In this document: positions 1-13,571 of the stretch, piece after piece
Layout of the letters: the number at the start of each line of letters is the position of its first letter
Position numbering within the stretch: the first letter of the stretch is position 1
Source: Syngnathus acus
Lineage: Eukaryota; Chordata; Actinopteri; Syngnathiformes; Syngnathidae
DNA length: 64,000 nucleotides
Direction of reading: 5' to 3'
NCBI RefSeq assembly: GCF_901709675.1
Contig: NC_051102.1
Span: 5,801,412 to 5,865,411, forward strand
Made by a program: the position numbers and the translations under genes
Notes under the pieces: generated by a model
The model's input: the letters and a program-made list of their open reading frames with translations, nothing else
What the model was told of the DNA's origin: nothing
Databases searched by the model: none

Positions 1-120
1 AACTCTCACAGGACATATTGTCACTCTGCAATTGTGTGGTCCATGTCGACCTCAACAAAACTCGAGTTCAAACGTTTATGAATATCAAATCGATGGCTTC
101 CTTGAATTGCCTGCTCTTAC

Positions 121-352
121 ATTCATGCTGCTGGTAGAGCGGGTTGGCTTTCCTCAGCCACACCAGACCAACGAACAGCAAAACAGGCCACAAGAGCTCC
201 ACCAGGAAGCGAATCTGCAACAAACAAGCGTATTAGCGACAGAAAGCCTTTGAAACAAGATTTAAGTGCGCAACCATTAATGTTACCTTCTGCCTTTTGC
301 GTAGGGTCCAGTTCTTCCAAAGCAATAGGCGGATTTGAGAGCCCGTCTTCAT
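121..352 (-). CDS. abca4: abca4 (retinal ABC transporter), first two coding exons only
   Basis: ABCA4 is the photoreceptor ATP-binding cassette flippase that clears N-retinylidene-phosphatidylethanolamine from outer-segment discs. Exon 1 (352..287, 66 nt, 22 codons) begins [15 protein letters not shown] and ends at a GT donor. A 72-nt intron follows, then exon 2 (214..121, 94 nt), which reads [20 protein letters not shown], the start of the first membrane segment. Exon 2 ends inside a Cys codon (T|GY). In human ABCA4 the same junctions occur after residue 22 and inside Cys54, so the exon structure matches to the base. The remaining exons lie beyond the left edge. The start is the ATG at 352, because it gives the family's conserved cytosolic N-terminus. 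The closely related abca1/abca7 begin differently, and the neighbouring arhgap29 supports abca4. Whether it is the a or b teleost copy cannot be told. Confidence 0.92.
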
Positions 353-2506
353 GGCTCACCTTCAAATGGGGTCATGTGACTTTGCTAAACCTGGGGAAAC
401 AAGTCATGTCAGGGTCCTTTTTCCCCCCCGCAAAACCTGAAGTAAATCATTATATTAATTCATACAGTATTTAGATACAGTTGAGTGTTTACTACTGTGC
501 CATTTTGAACTCTGCTGCTAACCAAAACAGCAGCATTTACAGAAAGACTAATATATATTGCTGTAATATTGTAGCTTTTTTTTTTGTTAGGTCAAATCAT
601 ATTTTTCCAAGTCCCATTATTATGATGATACAATCAAATCAAAGAAAAGATGCGATAGCAGGCTGCCATCTGCAATAATTGGTTGTGTTTGAAAGACAGC
701 GCAGAGAACAATGCAACAAAGTAGCAGGAAATTATGTTTTCATTTTAGCCATGTTTACAACACGGCAGATGTATCGTGAATGAAGATTTAAAACGCAGGC
801 TTTGGAACAATAACATCTATGCGACATTGTAAAAACTTGTAAATCCTGACCAGATGAGACGCAGAATACATGAGGAGTAATTTGTTTGGAATGATGCCTA
901 CCAGCTATGCCGAGCGTGCAGGTGGGGAATTTCAGCTATTTTTTTTTTTTTTTATGGCTCTAAAGTTATATTTTTTGTGACGAAACTTTTTTCAAGACAA
1001 AAACAAATCACAATATTCTAAGATTACCGTAAATCCACAAACATTTGAGAGCAAATAAAACTCTTTGTTGTCAACACATAAATCACACATTTTTCTTCCA
1101 TGTTTTTCTTGTGGACACCAAGTAAGCAATAGCACAGCAATCGTCCCACATTTGACATTCTTACACAGAGGCTCATGCTCCAGTTGACACAAGACAATAA
1201 AAATACAACTGTGTGAATGTGTGTGAGAGCTTTACCTCAGAAGGAGCGCCGGGTCCGAGGTACGCTGCATGTAGACCACCAGGATGCAGGAACAAGTTAG
1301 ACTGTGCTGCAGAAACACACCCGACGGACGGATGGACGGATGGATGCCACTCTGCTCAGCAGTACGGCCACAGAAACAGCAACGCTCCTAATCTGATTGC
1401 TCTAATCTCCCGGCTCAACTAAAAGAAAAAAAAAACAACAACAGTCATCATCCATTTTGAAACACAACTCATAGAGGAGAGAGAGTGCAAGTTGAACACA
1501 ATATTAAGTGTAGGTTATAAAACCTATAAATTAATCTGTTGATTATCATGGTCATTTGCTGGGTTTATTTCTTTTTTTTTTTTTTTGAAATTTGTCATAT
1601 AACAAAGTTGTGTTTGAAGATTTATACATTATTTTCAAAATAGTTGCAACATCACACTGACAAGGAACAAAATATAGGCTTTGATTGTAGACAGAAACAA
1701 CCCAGAAATTTGCTGGTAGACAACTTTTTTTTTTTTTTTTAATCCGCGGCGAGCAGTGCCGCACATCGTCTGTGAGGTCGCCAAGGCAACAAGACGCAAC
1801 AAACATGCAGTATGAAGGATGGAGTGGAAAACCATCCATAAATATGCTTTACATATCCACAATAGGAGGTACCAATCATGACAGTAATATTACCAAGGCA
1901 AATTAGAGCCACACGGAAGAGGAACACATGACAAAAGTACAAAAGCAAAGTCGTATCGTGATGGGAAGATAGGAGCAAAGAAAGATGTAATATTAAATTA
2001 AAATACTTTTTGAAATAGAAAGTTGCTTTTTTTCAAGATAAAAAGTTGTATTTTTTCAGAGAAAAGTTGTACTGTTGAGAAAATGAAATCGGGTTTGAAA
2101 TAAGGTTTTTTTCCTGATATATAACTTTTCATATAAATTGATGTAACTGGAAAGAACATAGGTGCAACCAATAATCGACAACCAATCAATTTAACAAATC
2201 AATTGATAATTAATAAAAGCCTAAAAACCCTTCAAAAATAAAAAAAATAAAAATGTTGTGCCCCCCCTCTCCTGTTTCTTATTTCCGTGTGGCCCTTACG
2301 CTCTTTGGTGCAGGAACATTTAAAAGGGTGCAAAGACATTTAGCTTGAACATTGTGCTGAGTATAAAAGCTGCATTAAGTGCATTGCAGGATGCAAGGAA
2401 AACTCAGCGAGGACACAAAGAAGGAAAAACCATAGGCTGGCTCTTGTTTCAGTGGTTTTGTTCAGTGAGAAGATTTGGGAACACTTTAATGGCATGTTAA
2501 AAATTG
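353..2506. other. intergenic region between abca4 5' end and arhgap29 3' end
   Basis: This stretch should hold the abca4 promoter (next to 352) and the arhgap29 3'UTR (below 2507). It is AT-rich with several A or T homopolymers of 10-15 nt (for example near 940, 1570 and 1730). A short open block near 1213-1420 has no coding similarity that I recognise. No RNA gene, transposon end or convincing additional exon was seen. Confidence 0.6.
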
Positions 2507-5500
2507 TTAGACAAAGTGGGCCTCTCTGTGCTCCAGCTCCTGGAGGCGGCGAGGTCGCAGTCTTTGGTAGACGGCCTTGGTCTCGCCGGGGTCGTCGGGG
2601 CTGCCGGGGGGTGGCGATTGCGGGGGCGACAGGGAGGCCGCCCCGGGGTCAATGGCGCTGTCGGTAGAGTCCTGTGTCTGGAGGCGGCCGGGCGGGGGGC
2701 TGGGGGACGTGGCTGTGGTGGCGACCACGGTGGTGGGGGTGGTAGCGGTGGTGGTCCTGTCGGGGACCGTCCTCGCTCTGCCCGCAGGGGGCTTGTAGAA
2801 GGTCCCCGGCGGGGGCTGCAGAGTTCTTGGGGGTCTGAGCGTTAACGGCGAGCAGGAAGACGGCTGGTCATCCTGTGCGGCGGACGCCCAGGTGGATTTG
2901 ACGGACAAGGCGAAGGGGTTGTTGTTGAACATGGTGCCGGCGGAAGCGCTGGCGGTGGGCAGCTTTGCCATGATCATGGCGGTCCTGGGCGTGACGTCGT
3001 AATGTTTGTACTTCCTGTCCCACGTCCGCCGCTGCATGGTCCGGGTGTCGATGAAGGGCGTGATGTAGTAGGTGCTGACTCGAGACGAGCCTGCGCGGGC
3101 AGCCGCCAGCTCCACGCCCGGCGTCTCTGCGATGGCTTCCACCACCGGGTCGATGCGCTCCACAGGCGTAGGGAGGCGTTCCAAGGGCATGCTAATAGGA
3201 CGGCACGCTGGCCGAGAGCGATGGGATCGGAGCTGCACCGTTGATGCCAGGGTGGATGATGTGGAGCCGGAGGGAACGGCGTGGCTCGATCGCTTATCGA
3301 CGCCGTTGACTGAGGAGTCCGTCTGGTCGGTTCCGGGCTGAACCTCCTGGACCTCGTCCAGGATGTGAGAGGACGGGATCACGGAGGAGAACCTCTTGTA
3401 CACTTTGGCACTCTGGAAAAAAAGTTTGATGAGAAACTGTTAGCTGCGTGGACTGTGTGAGACGCCAGCCGCTATTTACCTCTTTGATGTCCGTCAGGGA
3501 GGCAGAATGTCTGCTGAGGCGCTGCAGCTTCTCCTGCGGGGTGAGGCCAGGGGAACTTCGGCCGGCAGCAGCGGCGTCCGACCCGCTCGACGGCGAAGCA
3601 TCAAACACCACCTGGAAGTGTCGCACCAGCAGCTCTACCATGAGGGCCTGGTACGGGTAGTCCACCAGGGATGACAGGGACACTTCGGCATCCGCCTGCC
3701 GCGGCTTCAGCAGTGTGGGGCCAAAGATGATGCCCAGATTGCTCGCCGTCATCTTGTTCTCTTCCGCATGTTCTGACACACTGCGCAAGACCAACATGAC
3801 TTTTTTTAGATGATACGCAGGAGCAATAATACATGAAAATATGGGACACGTGAAGTCATATTACCAGATTTTTTTGTTTTGTTTTCGTATGATTGTTTAA
3901 TAAAATGAAAATAAAATCAGATCTAATCAAGAACTATTAGTAGGAGTAAGTAATAATTTTTTTAGTATTTATAATAGTAGTTTGGGGAATAACAAAACCA
4001 GTTTGAAAATTTGGATTTCATGTCGCTACCTGTTGAGGTGCGTGACGAGGAAATGCAGTGTGCGGTAGTTGGCGGCGGGCAGCTGACGCATAAGATCCCG
4101 AATGCGGAGGACCACGCGGTTGAGGTGGACGCTAAGCCCGTCGGACTTCTTGGAATCGCTTTCCTGGGCCTCCTCCACCACCAGGCGCTGGTACTCTTTG
4201 GCCAGGCCGATGAAGTCGTTGTAGAAGCGGTAGAGGATCAGCGGCTCTGGTAACTGCGCAAGCAAACACGTTTTGGCTCGCGGACATATAAAGGCCGTCG
4301 GTGGATGTCGCCTCTCTCACCTGTCTCAGGTAGAGCTTGAGCACGTTGCTGATGTCGTGCGGAGACAGCTCCGACAGCTCCACCAGGTCTTTGCCGTTCT
4401 CAAAGGCCTGGCACAGCTTCTCCACGCGCGACTTGGCGCCGTTCACGCGGTAAATGCCCTACAAATAAAAAAAAAAACGCTTTTTGTACGATTTTTCTGG
4501 TGGCTTATTTTTCTGCTGGACAGATCGCTATGGCTCACCTTAATGTTGAGAGCGCGGCTTTCGATTTCAGAGGTGCACTTCTTGATGATGAAGGGGATTC
4601 CGTCGGCGCTGTTTTTGGACGCCTGGGTGAAGTTGATGCCGAAGAGCTGCAGCCTGCCCTGCAGCTTCTTGTGGCCGCACTGGATGGCCAGCGTCTCCAG
4701 ACACTTCTTGTGGCATGCCAGCGAGCACTGGAGGACGGGGAGGGAAAATAATTGAAACCAGGCAGCGTCATTTCATAAAGACAGCTTGCGGCCGGATGTT
4801 ACCTCCTCGCACTCGGCCCCGTGGAAGACCACCAGGCTATCGCACTCGCGGCACTTGGACGGCGCTCGGAGCTTCCTAAGTTTGTGCGTCTGCGCCGCTT
4901 TGGACATCTGAGCGTTGCGGAAGGGGCCGGGAGAGCTGGCCGTCTCTGTTACCATCTCGGCCAGACCTGAAAAGAAGAAGTACTTTGACTCTGATGATGG
5001 AGAGCAGATAGAGGAAGTCAAGCGTGGCCAAAAATAACAGGGATCTCAAACGGAAAAGAACAACACAAAAGGATCGGTGTGTATTTCTGGTTAGCATATC
5101 ATCCGCTTCCTAAAATAATGGCTTGAGTCATTTTTGTCTTTTTAGAAAACATGAAAGACTGAACCAAACACTGATTATTCATATTATATTTCTTATAGAT
5201 TTGATATAAGATGTAAAACTTTTGGATTTGACAAATTGGTGGACCGATCATACCATTGTCCAAAGGTGACAGGGGTTCTCGCTCGTCCAGGTCGTCAGCA
5301 GAAGACATGGTGCCGGTGGAAGGAGTTCTGGGCAGGCGTCGCTTGAAGTCGCCTACGTTGAAAACAGTGTCATCATATTTTATTTAGATATTATTTGTAG
5401 TAAGGATTCATTCCCGGAGGTGACCCTCTTTCCCTTCCTACCTGGACTGGCAGATGGGGAGTCCATGGACCTGGACTCACTGCTGCCGCCCGCGCTCTCA

Positions 5501-8500
5501 GAGTCACTGCACATCCCACCCTGGCTCCCCGGACTGCCGGAGGTCCAGGCTCGGAGCGGCGGGGCCTGCCCCCTCAACCCTGCTGGAACAAGTGTCATTA
5601 GTCCCGACAAGAAAACAGACTTCGCTCCTCTGCCGTTTCGTGGATGATCGATCACCAGGGATGTCGGTGCTGCTGTTGGAGCGGCGCTTGGCGATCCCCG
5701 GCCGGCGGCGAAGCGGGCTGTCCACCTCGTCGCCGCTGAGGACGTCGCAGGAGGTGAGCGAGGCCTGGGACAGGTTTCCGTGGGAGGAGTGGGTGCTGCC
5801 CACTGACCGCTTGGCAAACGCGAACCTATAGAAAAGAGGAAACATGACAATCAGAGTTGAGAGTTGAAGGGAGTGGCGCCACTAAACTATCCATCCGTAT
5901 ACCAGGGACTGGACGCCAGCCAATCACAGGGCACATACAGACACAAACACTCACTCACAGGCAATTTAAATCTTCAATGTTGCTAACGTGTATGTTTTCG
6001 GAATGTGGAAGAGAGATGAAGCTAACACTGAAAGCCAGAAGTTGTTCCCCTTTTCTTTATGTGTGAGCATCAGAGAGAAGTTTTAATGACAATGCCGCCT
6101 TTGATGGGGGTTTGCCACACACATATACGAGAGAGGAACTTAAACTCGACATGTAACGACACGTGAGGTTTGTCCTCGCTTTCATCTGCCGGGTTCTACA
6201 GCTCAAACCAAAGCAAAAGGGTATACGAGTTATTTTTAGGGTTCCGAAACCTCGATGCTGAAACGTAAACACTTTTCAAGTCCTTTGGAGATTGATGTTT
6301 TTTTTTCCATGCTTGGAAAATGAAAGAAAAGCAGGCAGCTCCAGATGTTCAGGTTTTAATTTCATTTTCTTCACCCCCCCAAAAAAAGAATAAATAAAAC
6401 AACAATCTATGATAGATGCGTATTTTTCTTTTCAAAAAAATTAAATAAATAAAAACTGGAAATGTCCGCTCTGCTTTTTTTTTTTCATGAAATACTAACA
6501 ATAATAAGAGAAAAGAAAGTTGATTAGTAGAGAAAAAACATTAGGATTATTTATTATGACTATTTAACCCTTTTGAAACCCCAAAAAAACACACAAGCAT
6601 TTTCGCATGTTTTAAGCACCTGTGTGTGGACTCTGGTTTTTTACTTTTTAGTATTTCCCTCCGGGTAGTGTGTGTGTGTGTGTGGGAAGCGACGTGTTTG
6701 GACAGAAACGCGAGAGGCAATCTTCTCACACTCGCAATCTGCCCGCTTGCACTCAAGCCTGCCCCACAGATATTTCCTGAGAGGAAGGCCAACGCATTCA
6801 CATTCTCTCTCTCTTCCTCCCAGTCTGACTCATTGTTACTCTGCTCTGAAAGAACAACCGCACGACGCGGTACGGCGTACACACCATCAAGGTGCTACTT
6901 GTACAATCGTGTCATTCACAGAGCTGAAAAAGTTTCAAAAGGACTTTGAAGTGCTTCAGTGTATGGCATGGTGCTGCTGTTTTGGTTAGCAACGGCGAAC
7001 TATGAACTGAGGTAGTTCCCTCTTGCATACCTGGCGCCGTCTGAAGAAACCGAGTCGGAGTGCATGCGCTCCCTGGGCAGGTGTCGGGGAAGGCGACGCA
7101 CAAACTCCGAGTAGCACTCGCCGGGCTCGTACAGCTTGGCGCTGTCACTCAGCGCCTGGTGATGAGCGGGTAGCAACGCCATCTGCACGTGTTGCATCTG
7201 GAACCAGTTGACCGTTACCTGAAAGCAGGAAGAGCAGGGCACAATGAGATCAATTTGATCATTTTAGGATAGTTTTAGAATTCATTTTTATTTTAGAATT
7301 CTAGTGAATGATGACAGAATGTGGCCCACCGCCTTGAGAGTGAGGTCGCACTGGAAAACGGTCTCTCGGATTTGGGTGAGGATGGTGCGCTTGACATTGG
7401 CCAGGTCCATTCTCCTGACGCCCGCGTCAGCCATGCTGCTCTGGTATTGTTCCTGGGCTTCCTCGGCCTAACGCGGCAACGCAACGAACGACGTGATCGA
7501 TAGCAGCATGAAAAGGATCATCTTTGGCGGTTGGCGTACCTTCTGCAGGGCCTCCTCTTCCAGCCTCCTCTTTCTCTCCAGCTGCTTGTTGCCAGCGTTG
7601 GGCTGCTCCTCCAGGGAGCGGCTGGTGGACGAGCAGGCCTTCTGATACTCTTCTCGCCTCTGGGCTTTTAGCGCCCGAGCCTTTCGCAGGATTGTGTCCG
7701 CCTCGTGCTGGAATAGAAGAGAAATAATGTTCAATTCTTTCTTCTTGTATTTTTTTTAATTCATTTTGGACTATCAGTAGACATTTACCATTTTCTTCTG
7801 CTCCTTCTGCCACTGCTCCTTGAGGTCTTTCCTCAATTTGTCCAGTTCATTCTTACGGCCCAAGAGAGGCTATCAAGGATACATAAGAAGGGAAACAATG
7901 TCATTTCATGAACTTTAATCTTTTCGTCTGTAACATCCTAGTGCACGTCATTATTTACACTGACAAAGCTTTGTCAAAATCCACTTGAAATACAAAAAAA
8001 AAAAGCAAAAAACATTTTAAAAAAAAAAGCTAACTAAAAAAAACATGTCCAACCTGTATGAATTTATTGGTCTGCAAGGCCATGGCGGTTTGCACGAGCA
8101 GATGGTTGTACTCAATGTCGTTCTTGAAGGTGGAATTGTAAATGTCGCTAAAGGGCATGTAGTCCTGCACGGAGCCAAACACGCATTAATCCATCCACTC
8201 TCAAAACATAATGACACATCAAGGAGGTGCGTGGAATTGTAGATAAAATAAAAGAAAAAATAAATAACCTGCTGTGTCACCAGCGACTTGGCCGACTCTG
8301 CCAGTTTGGCGTAACTTTTGGCACACTCCATATCTGAAAGCCATAAATGGATTTTTCATATCAGTTCATCCAATTTAAGTTTCAATTTCATCAGTGACGG
8401 TACTGTACTATACGGAGCGGGCCTCACCCATGGTCACTCTTTTCTCCATCCAGCCCAGCAGGTCCTTGATGTACTTGGACCAGGCTTTAGCGTAGAGCAG

Positions 8501-11500
8501 AGCTGACTCCACCCCGCTGTCATGCTTCAGCAGTGTCAGGTCCACCTCCTCCTCGCGTGACAGGGGAACATCTGGGCCTGAGGAGAAAGATTAGCTTTAA
8601 TGAAATATGAAAACAAAACAGTTCAGATTGATAGAGGCTAAAACAGAAGACGTGACCATGAAGAAGCTGATGACACTGCAAGAGGATGTGAAAATGCTGG
8701 CATCTTCGAAAAAAAAGACAATGACACCCCCCCACCTCCCGCCATTTCTACTCAGAGCTCATGTGTTTCCCATCCGCCGCAGACCCGCTCCCGAACAGGC
8801 CTCGGAATGTCAGACATTCAGGCCAGCGAGGAAAACGTGTGGTCCGGCAGAAATAACAGGGCGGGTCTCCACCTCAGGCATTCCTAAATTACGCCGGGAG
8901 CTCCAAAGTTGACAACGTTGGGCTGCCCTTGGCCGACGTGCCGTAAACACGCGACGAAATCCACACCCCTTGAACGATGGAACGCGGACGCCCACTCACC
9001 AGCAAGGTCGTTCTTCTCGGCCGCGTAGTCTTCGGGATCCACGGCGAGGTTGTCGAAAGACTGCGAAAGACGAGGACGACACAGTTTCATGTGACAGGAA
9101 GGCAAAGGCAGACATGCAATTAACAAGCAGCTGTGCTCGCGACACCCAAATTACAGTTTGCCTTTGAGGCTTTTTAAGTTTAATGGGAACAAAGCTTTCA
9201 ATAAAAATAACAAGTCAAAGGAAAAAAATACCGTAATTTTCGGACTATAAGTCGCGTTTTTTTTCATAGTTTGGGTGGGGGGGCGACTTATACTCAGGAG
9301 CGATTTATATACATATATATGGTTTTTTTTCACTTTTTTGGGCATTTTATGGCTGGTGCGACTTATACTCCGGTGCGACTTATAGTCCGAAAATTACGGT
9401 AATAAGAAAAAAAAGGCTTTACCCGGCTTCTTCTGGTCTGGGGGGTCCCCAACCCTGAGCCATTGTCCACATCTCCCATAAGGAAGTCAGAAACTCTAAA
9501 AGCACACACCCACCCAAAACAATTATTAATAAAGCTACAATATGTAAAATATCATCTTAATATTACAAACTAAATATTTTGGATTGCTACACTGGCTAAC
9601 TCAAAGGAATGAAATAATGTTTGGCATTGGTATGGTAACCCTAATTGCATTTATTATAAATCATGGATGAGTCTGGACAATTTAGAGGCTGCATCAGTGC
9701 TAGCATTAGCGACAACGTTACTTTTTTGATTAATTAAGCTGGGTTGAAGTTAGCCTCTTGTCATTTTCTTTACAAGTAATAAAAGTTGGAAACGGCGTCG
9801 CACTCACACATTGCCGAAGGTGAACGCTAAAGTGTCGATGGACGCATGAATCTCGCCAAACGTGCTTTCTAGGTTGTCGGGTCTGCTGTCATTGAAGTTG
9901 ATGCCTGTGGAGGGACAGAAAATCTAAATATAACAACCTGGTAGTGGGTGTTTCATTCAGATGCAACATTTACACAGGATAGTTCAGGATAGTTTCCAGA
10001 GGTTGGATTAAGTCATGTGTCAAGTGTTAAACTTTAAGAAGTCCTTACTTGGGTTCAGCAAGTTACAATCATACAATCTTGCTAATGTAGGAAGTGTGTC
10101 AGAAAAGTTTTAGGACACTTCTTCAAGTCGTTAAAACGAGTCCCCTTGACGACTCCTTTTAGTTTAGAAAAGGGGGGTGGGGTCACGTGACTCTATATTG
10201 GGTGAGAGTATTGTTCTCGGTTAGGAACTGTCAGATGCTTCGGGATTGGTGAGGAGGGGTGTTGTAATGGTGAAGCAGCCAGTCCTGGAACTTTTAGGGA
10301 AACCACCCACATTCGCGCTTACCTTTGAGTTGCTAATTTTGCATATTGACATTCGATTTGCAGACTAAGAATTTTACCAAAATAATAATTGAATCCAAAT
10401 GTAATATCTTCAGTCGAGTCTTTCATAAATTCTCGCTAGGCAAATCCCAAGTCCTAAAACTGGCGACGAGTCAAATCCCAAATCTCAAGTCCCCCACCTC
10501 ATAGTTTCTCTTCCAAAAATTCGTCATGACCGATCAGGCTGTTCAGTCCAAACCCTTTAGTCACCTTTTAGAAAAATCTTGCATTCAAATCCAACCCGGG
10601 CTGTTTGTAATCCGCAATGAAACGGCGTGAACGCTCGCACATCCTCAAGAGTTTTGCAGCTTGAACCTTGAGGACCGTCGAAGGTGGCAAATCTTCAGGA
10701 AGCACTTTCCTCAGCAAGAACGCCGTTTGCGACCAAAGTGGTAGTCGGTGACGTTGGACGTCGTGTTTCCTGTCTACACTGTAACAGGAAACGCTCGCAC
10801 GTAGCTCCACTTCTGTCACTCTCTCGCTTACCTTCAAAAACTTGAATACGTAAAGCTAAGCTCCGCTATTAGATTTTGGCTCCGTGATGACCAATGCTGA
10901 GGCGACAGCACGTTCCCCCCCGAGCCGCCAAAAAGGTTTGATTTTATGTTTTGAGGAGACTCTCGAGGAGCGCTGCCGAACGCTGCTGCGCGACTCTGCA
11001 CTGCATCGGCTTCTTCCTCAGGACATCCTGTGGCTCTCGGAACAATAATTCCAGAGCTAACCCCCCCCCCCAACCCACCTCCCTCCCATCCCTCGGTGCT
11101 GTTGATTCACTCTCACCTAGTTTGCTGGCTAAAGAAATGGAACAACAAAGTGATGTCATCGATACATTCATGTCTTATATTTTGCTCTTCGTTTGCCTCT
11201 ACATCCCTCGCAACACTAAAAGAAAGTAAAAGACAAAGGGGAGGTTTTTTTTTTTCCTTTCCCACTTTAATGGACAACTCATTGGAAGTGGGAAATGACG
11301 CCGCAACAATCCGTTCTCGTGCCGTGGCTCAGAGACAGAGTTCATTCTTGACATTTTCCCATATGTGTAAAAAAAATAAGTCCCTTCGGGAGGCTTTCAC
11401 AACAACGGCGCGGCGAGCGGCACATGTCAACGCTCAGTGTCAGCGGCGTCTGCAAACGGGTCGGACGAGCGAGTGTTTGTCTAAGTACGTGCTGGCGGAC

Positions 11501-13530
11501 TTCCAGACGCCGCAGGTGTCGCGCTAGACGCGGCGAGGAGATGCATCGAGGCCTGTTATCGTGCGAGCTTGAAGCTCCTCGTCGCTTACTCATCTGTGCT
11601 CGCAAACGCTCCTCCTCACGGCTGGGTGCAATGTGTGAGTAGCCCCCCAAAGGCCTTTTTAGCCAATCAGAAGCCTGAAGGAAGTTGTTTCCGGAAAAGG
11701 TTGAGGAAGCGAAGAAAAAAAAAAAGGTGTCTAAATATAAGCTCAGAATTTCAAGTAATATTTATATTTTTGATTTTTTTTTTTTTATTAACATTAACTA
11801 AAAATGTCAAAAACATGCTATATGTTATAATTTTAAATAATAGAAATGTCAAAAATATGCTATATGTTATCATTTCAAATAAGTTTAAAACATTTGAAAA
11901 ACTTTACAGATTATGAAAATGTTATATTATATAAGAATACAATTTTTAATGTTTGTGCGGCTTCTGTTTTATTCTGTCATCTGTCCTCTCTTTATGAAAC
12001 CTGTTTCTCCTCAAGAGAAAATGAAATGAGACAGGCCCCCCCACCAACCAAAATGCTATTTTTGCCATCTAGATGCACTTGGACACAGGCTAACTGTTCT
12101 CTTGAAAAGCAGATCATTAATAAGCAGTCACTATTCATCAGTTTGATGCTCTATAAATAATGTAAGCATCATTTGCAGTTCAGTAATAATTTGCTTGGAC
12201 TGCTGCCATCTTTCCAGTGTAATTGAAGTGCAATGGACCGTGCTCTTTCCTTTCTGCCTTTGTACCCGTGCATACTCTGGCACCGGGTCACGCCTCGGAG
12301 CTCTCAAACAGAGCAGGTGAGCGCCCTGTGACATTTCTAGGCTAGGTGTCACGTATGCAGCATGCTACGTTAGCCACCGCTCACCTTTCACCTTGGCGAT
12401 GAGCGTGCCCGCCTTGCCCAGGATGTCCACCGAGTTGAGGGCCTGGTGTTTGCCGATGACGGCCTTGAGGACGCGCAGCAGCTCGCCCAGACGCTCCTGG
12501 ACCATTTGTTGGAGAGCTTCCGAGCCATCTGCGGAGGGAAGGAGACGCAAAATTGCGGTCGGTTCAGTCGTGACATTGTGGGCTTGACAACTACAGCGCA
12601 AAATACAAGTTGTGCTTTTATGACTCTTTAATTGGCTTCACACACATTGTGACATGACCGACAAATCGAATGCTAATTTACACGCTCCATATGTGCTGCT
12701 GTTTTGGTTAGCATTAGCAAGAGATTGGAAATGGGCTCAGCCGTCAATAGCGGAGCAACAGCCAGCAGCAGATGAAATGAGCTTGGGAAGCGCAGTAATT
12801 GAGGGGCTGTCGAAGCCAAACAGGGGGCCTCAACCAGGCATGTAATCACACATGTGGGAATAGACTGAAAACGAGAGAGAGAGGAGGCTTTTTGAAATAG
12901 AACAACGGCAAAACAGGAGATGAACAAAAAAGTGAAAGTTTGGTTGAGATGCAGAGAGACAAAAACAGTGAGCCGTTGCATCACGACGCAAACGGTGATG
13001 TAACACCTGCCAACGGAAGAGGCTCGTGTGGCAGGAAGCTTGAGGACAGGACGATGTGATTTTTCTGCGCTTCGGTGCTCGCATTTGACAACTCCCTGCA
13101 CATTGCGCCTCTTCAAGTGACACAGATGCAAACAAGGCATAGTTGGCAATTTCAAATACTAGACATCTGTTGCACTGAATTAAAACTGTGACCAAGATTG
13201 ATGGATTGTGGACAGATGGATCGATGACAGTGCGGCAATCAGACAATGACAAACAATAGCATCATTATTACCTCAGAGACTGGTCGCACCCTTCTCGGCG
13301 CTACTAGCCCCTTTTACTGATAAAGTAAATTCATGTGTGTGTGTGTGTGTGTGTGAAGGAGGGAGGTGGGCAAGAGAGTCATCTGGTTTTCATCAAGAGG
13401 CGGGCGGGATGAGAGGCTGGATTTATTGGAACGCTGAAGGAATTACAGGGGGGAGTGAAAATGAGAGGCTGGGTGTTTTTCCTCAGCCCCTCCCTTGACA
13501 TGACACATGCACTCATACACACAAATGCAT

Positions 13531-13571
<41 letters not shown>

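Noticed and set aside
1213-1422. A possible abca4 upstream exon (minus strand, donor-like GAG|GTAAAG at about 1234)
   Set aside because: The true abca4 exon 1 is at 287-352 with its own ATG. The upstream block has no recognisable coding similarity and could at most be untranslated.
2504-2845. Gly/Arg-rich plus-strand open frame
   Set aside because: It is the complement of the Pro/Thr-rich last exon of arhgap29.
7790-7880. TCCTTGAT before an arhgap29 acceptor, resembling a U12 branch site
   Set aside because: It overlaps the acceptor itself and the paired donor (CAG|GTTGGA) is not a U12 type.
10560-11650. GC-richer open frames inside an arhgap29 intron as a nested gene
   Set aside because: No similarity recognised, no consistent splice sites, and frames are open on both strands as expected by chance.
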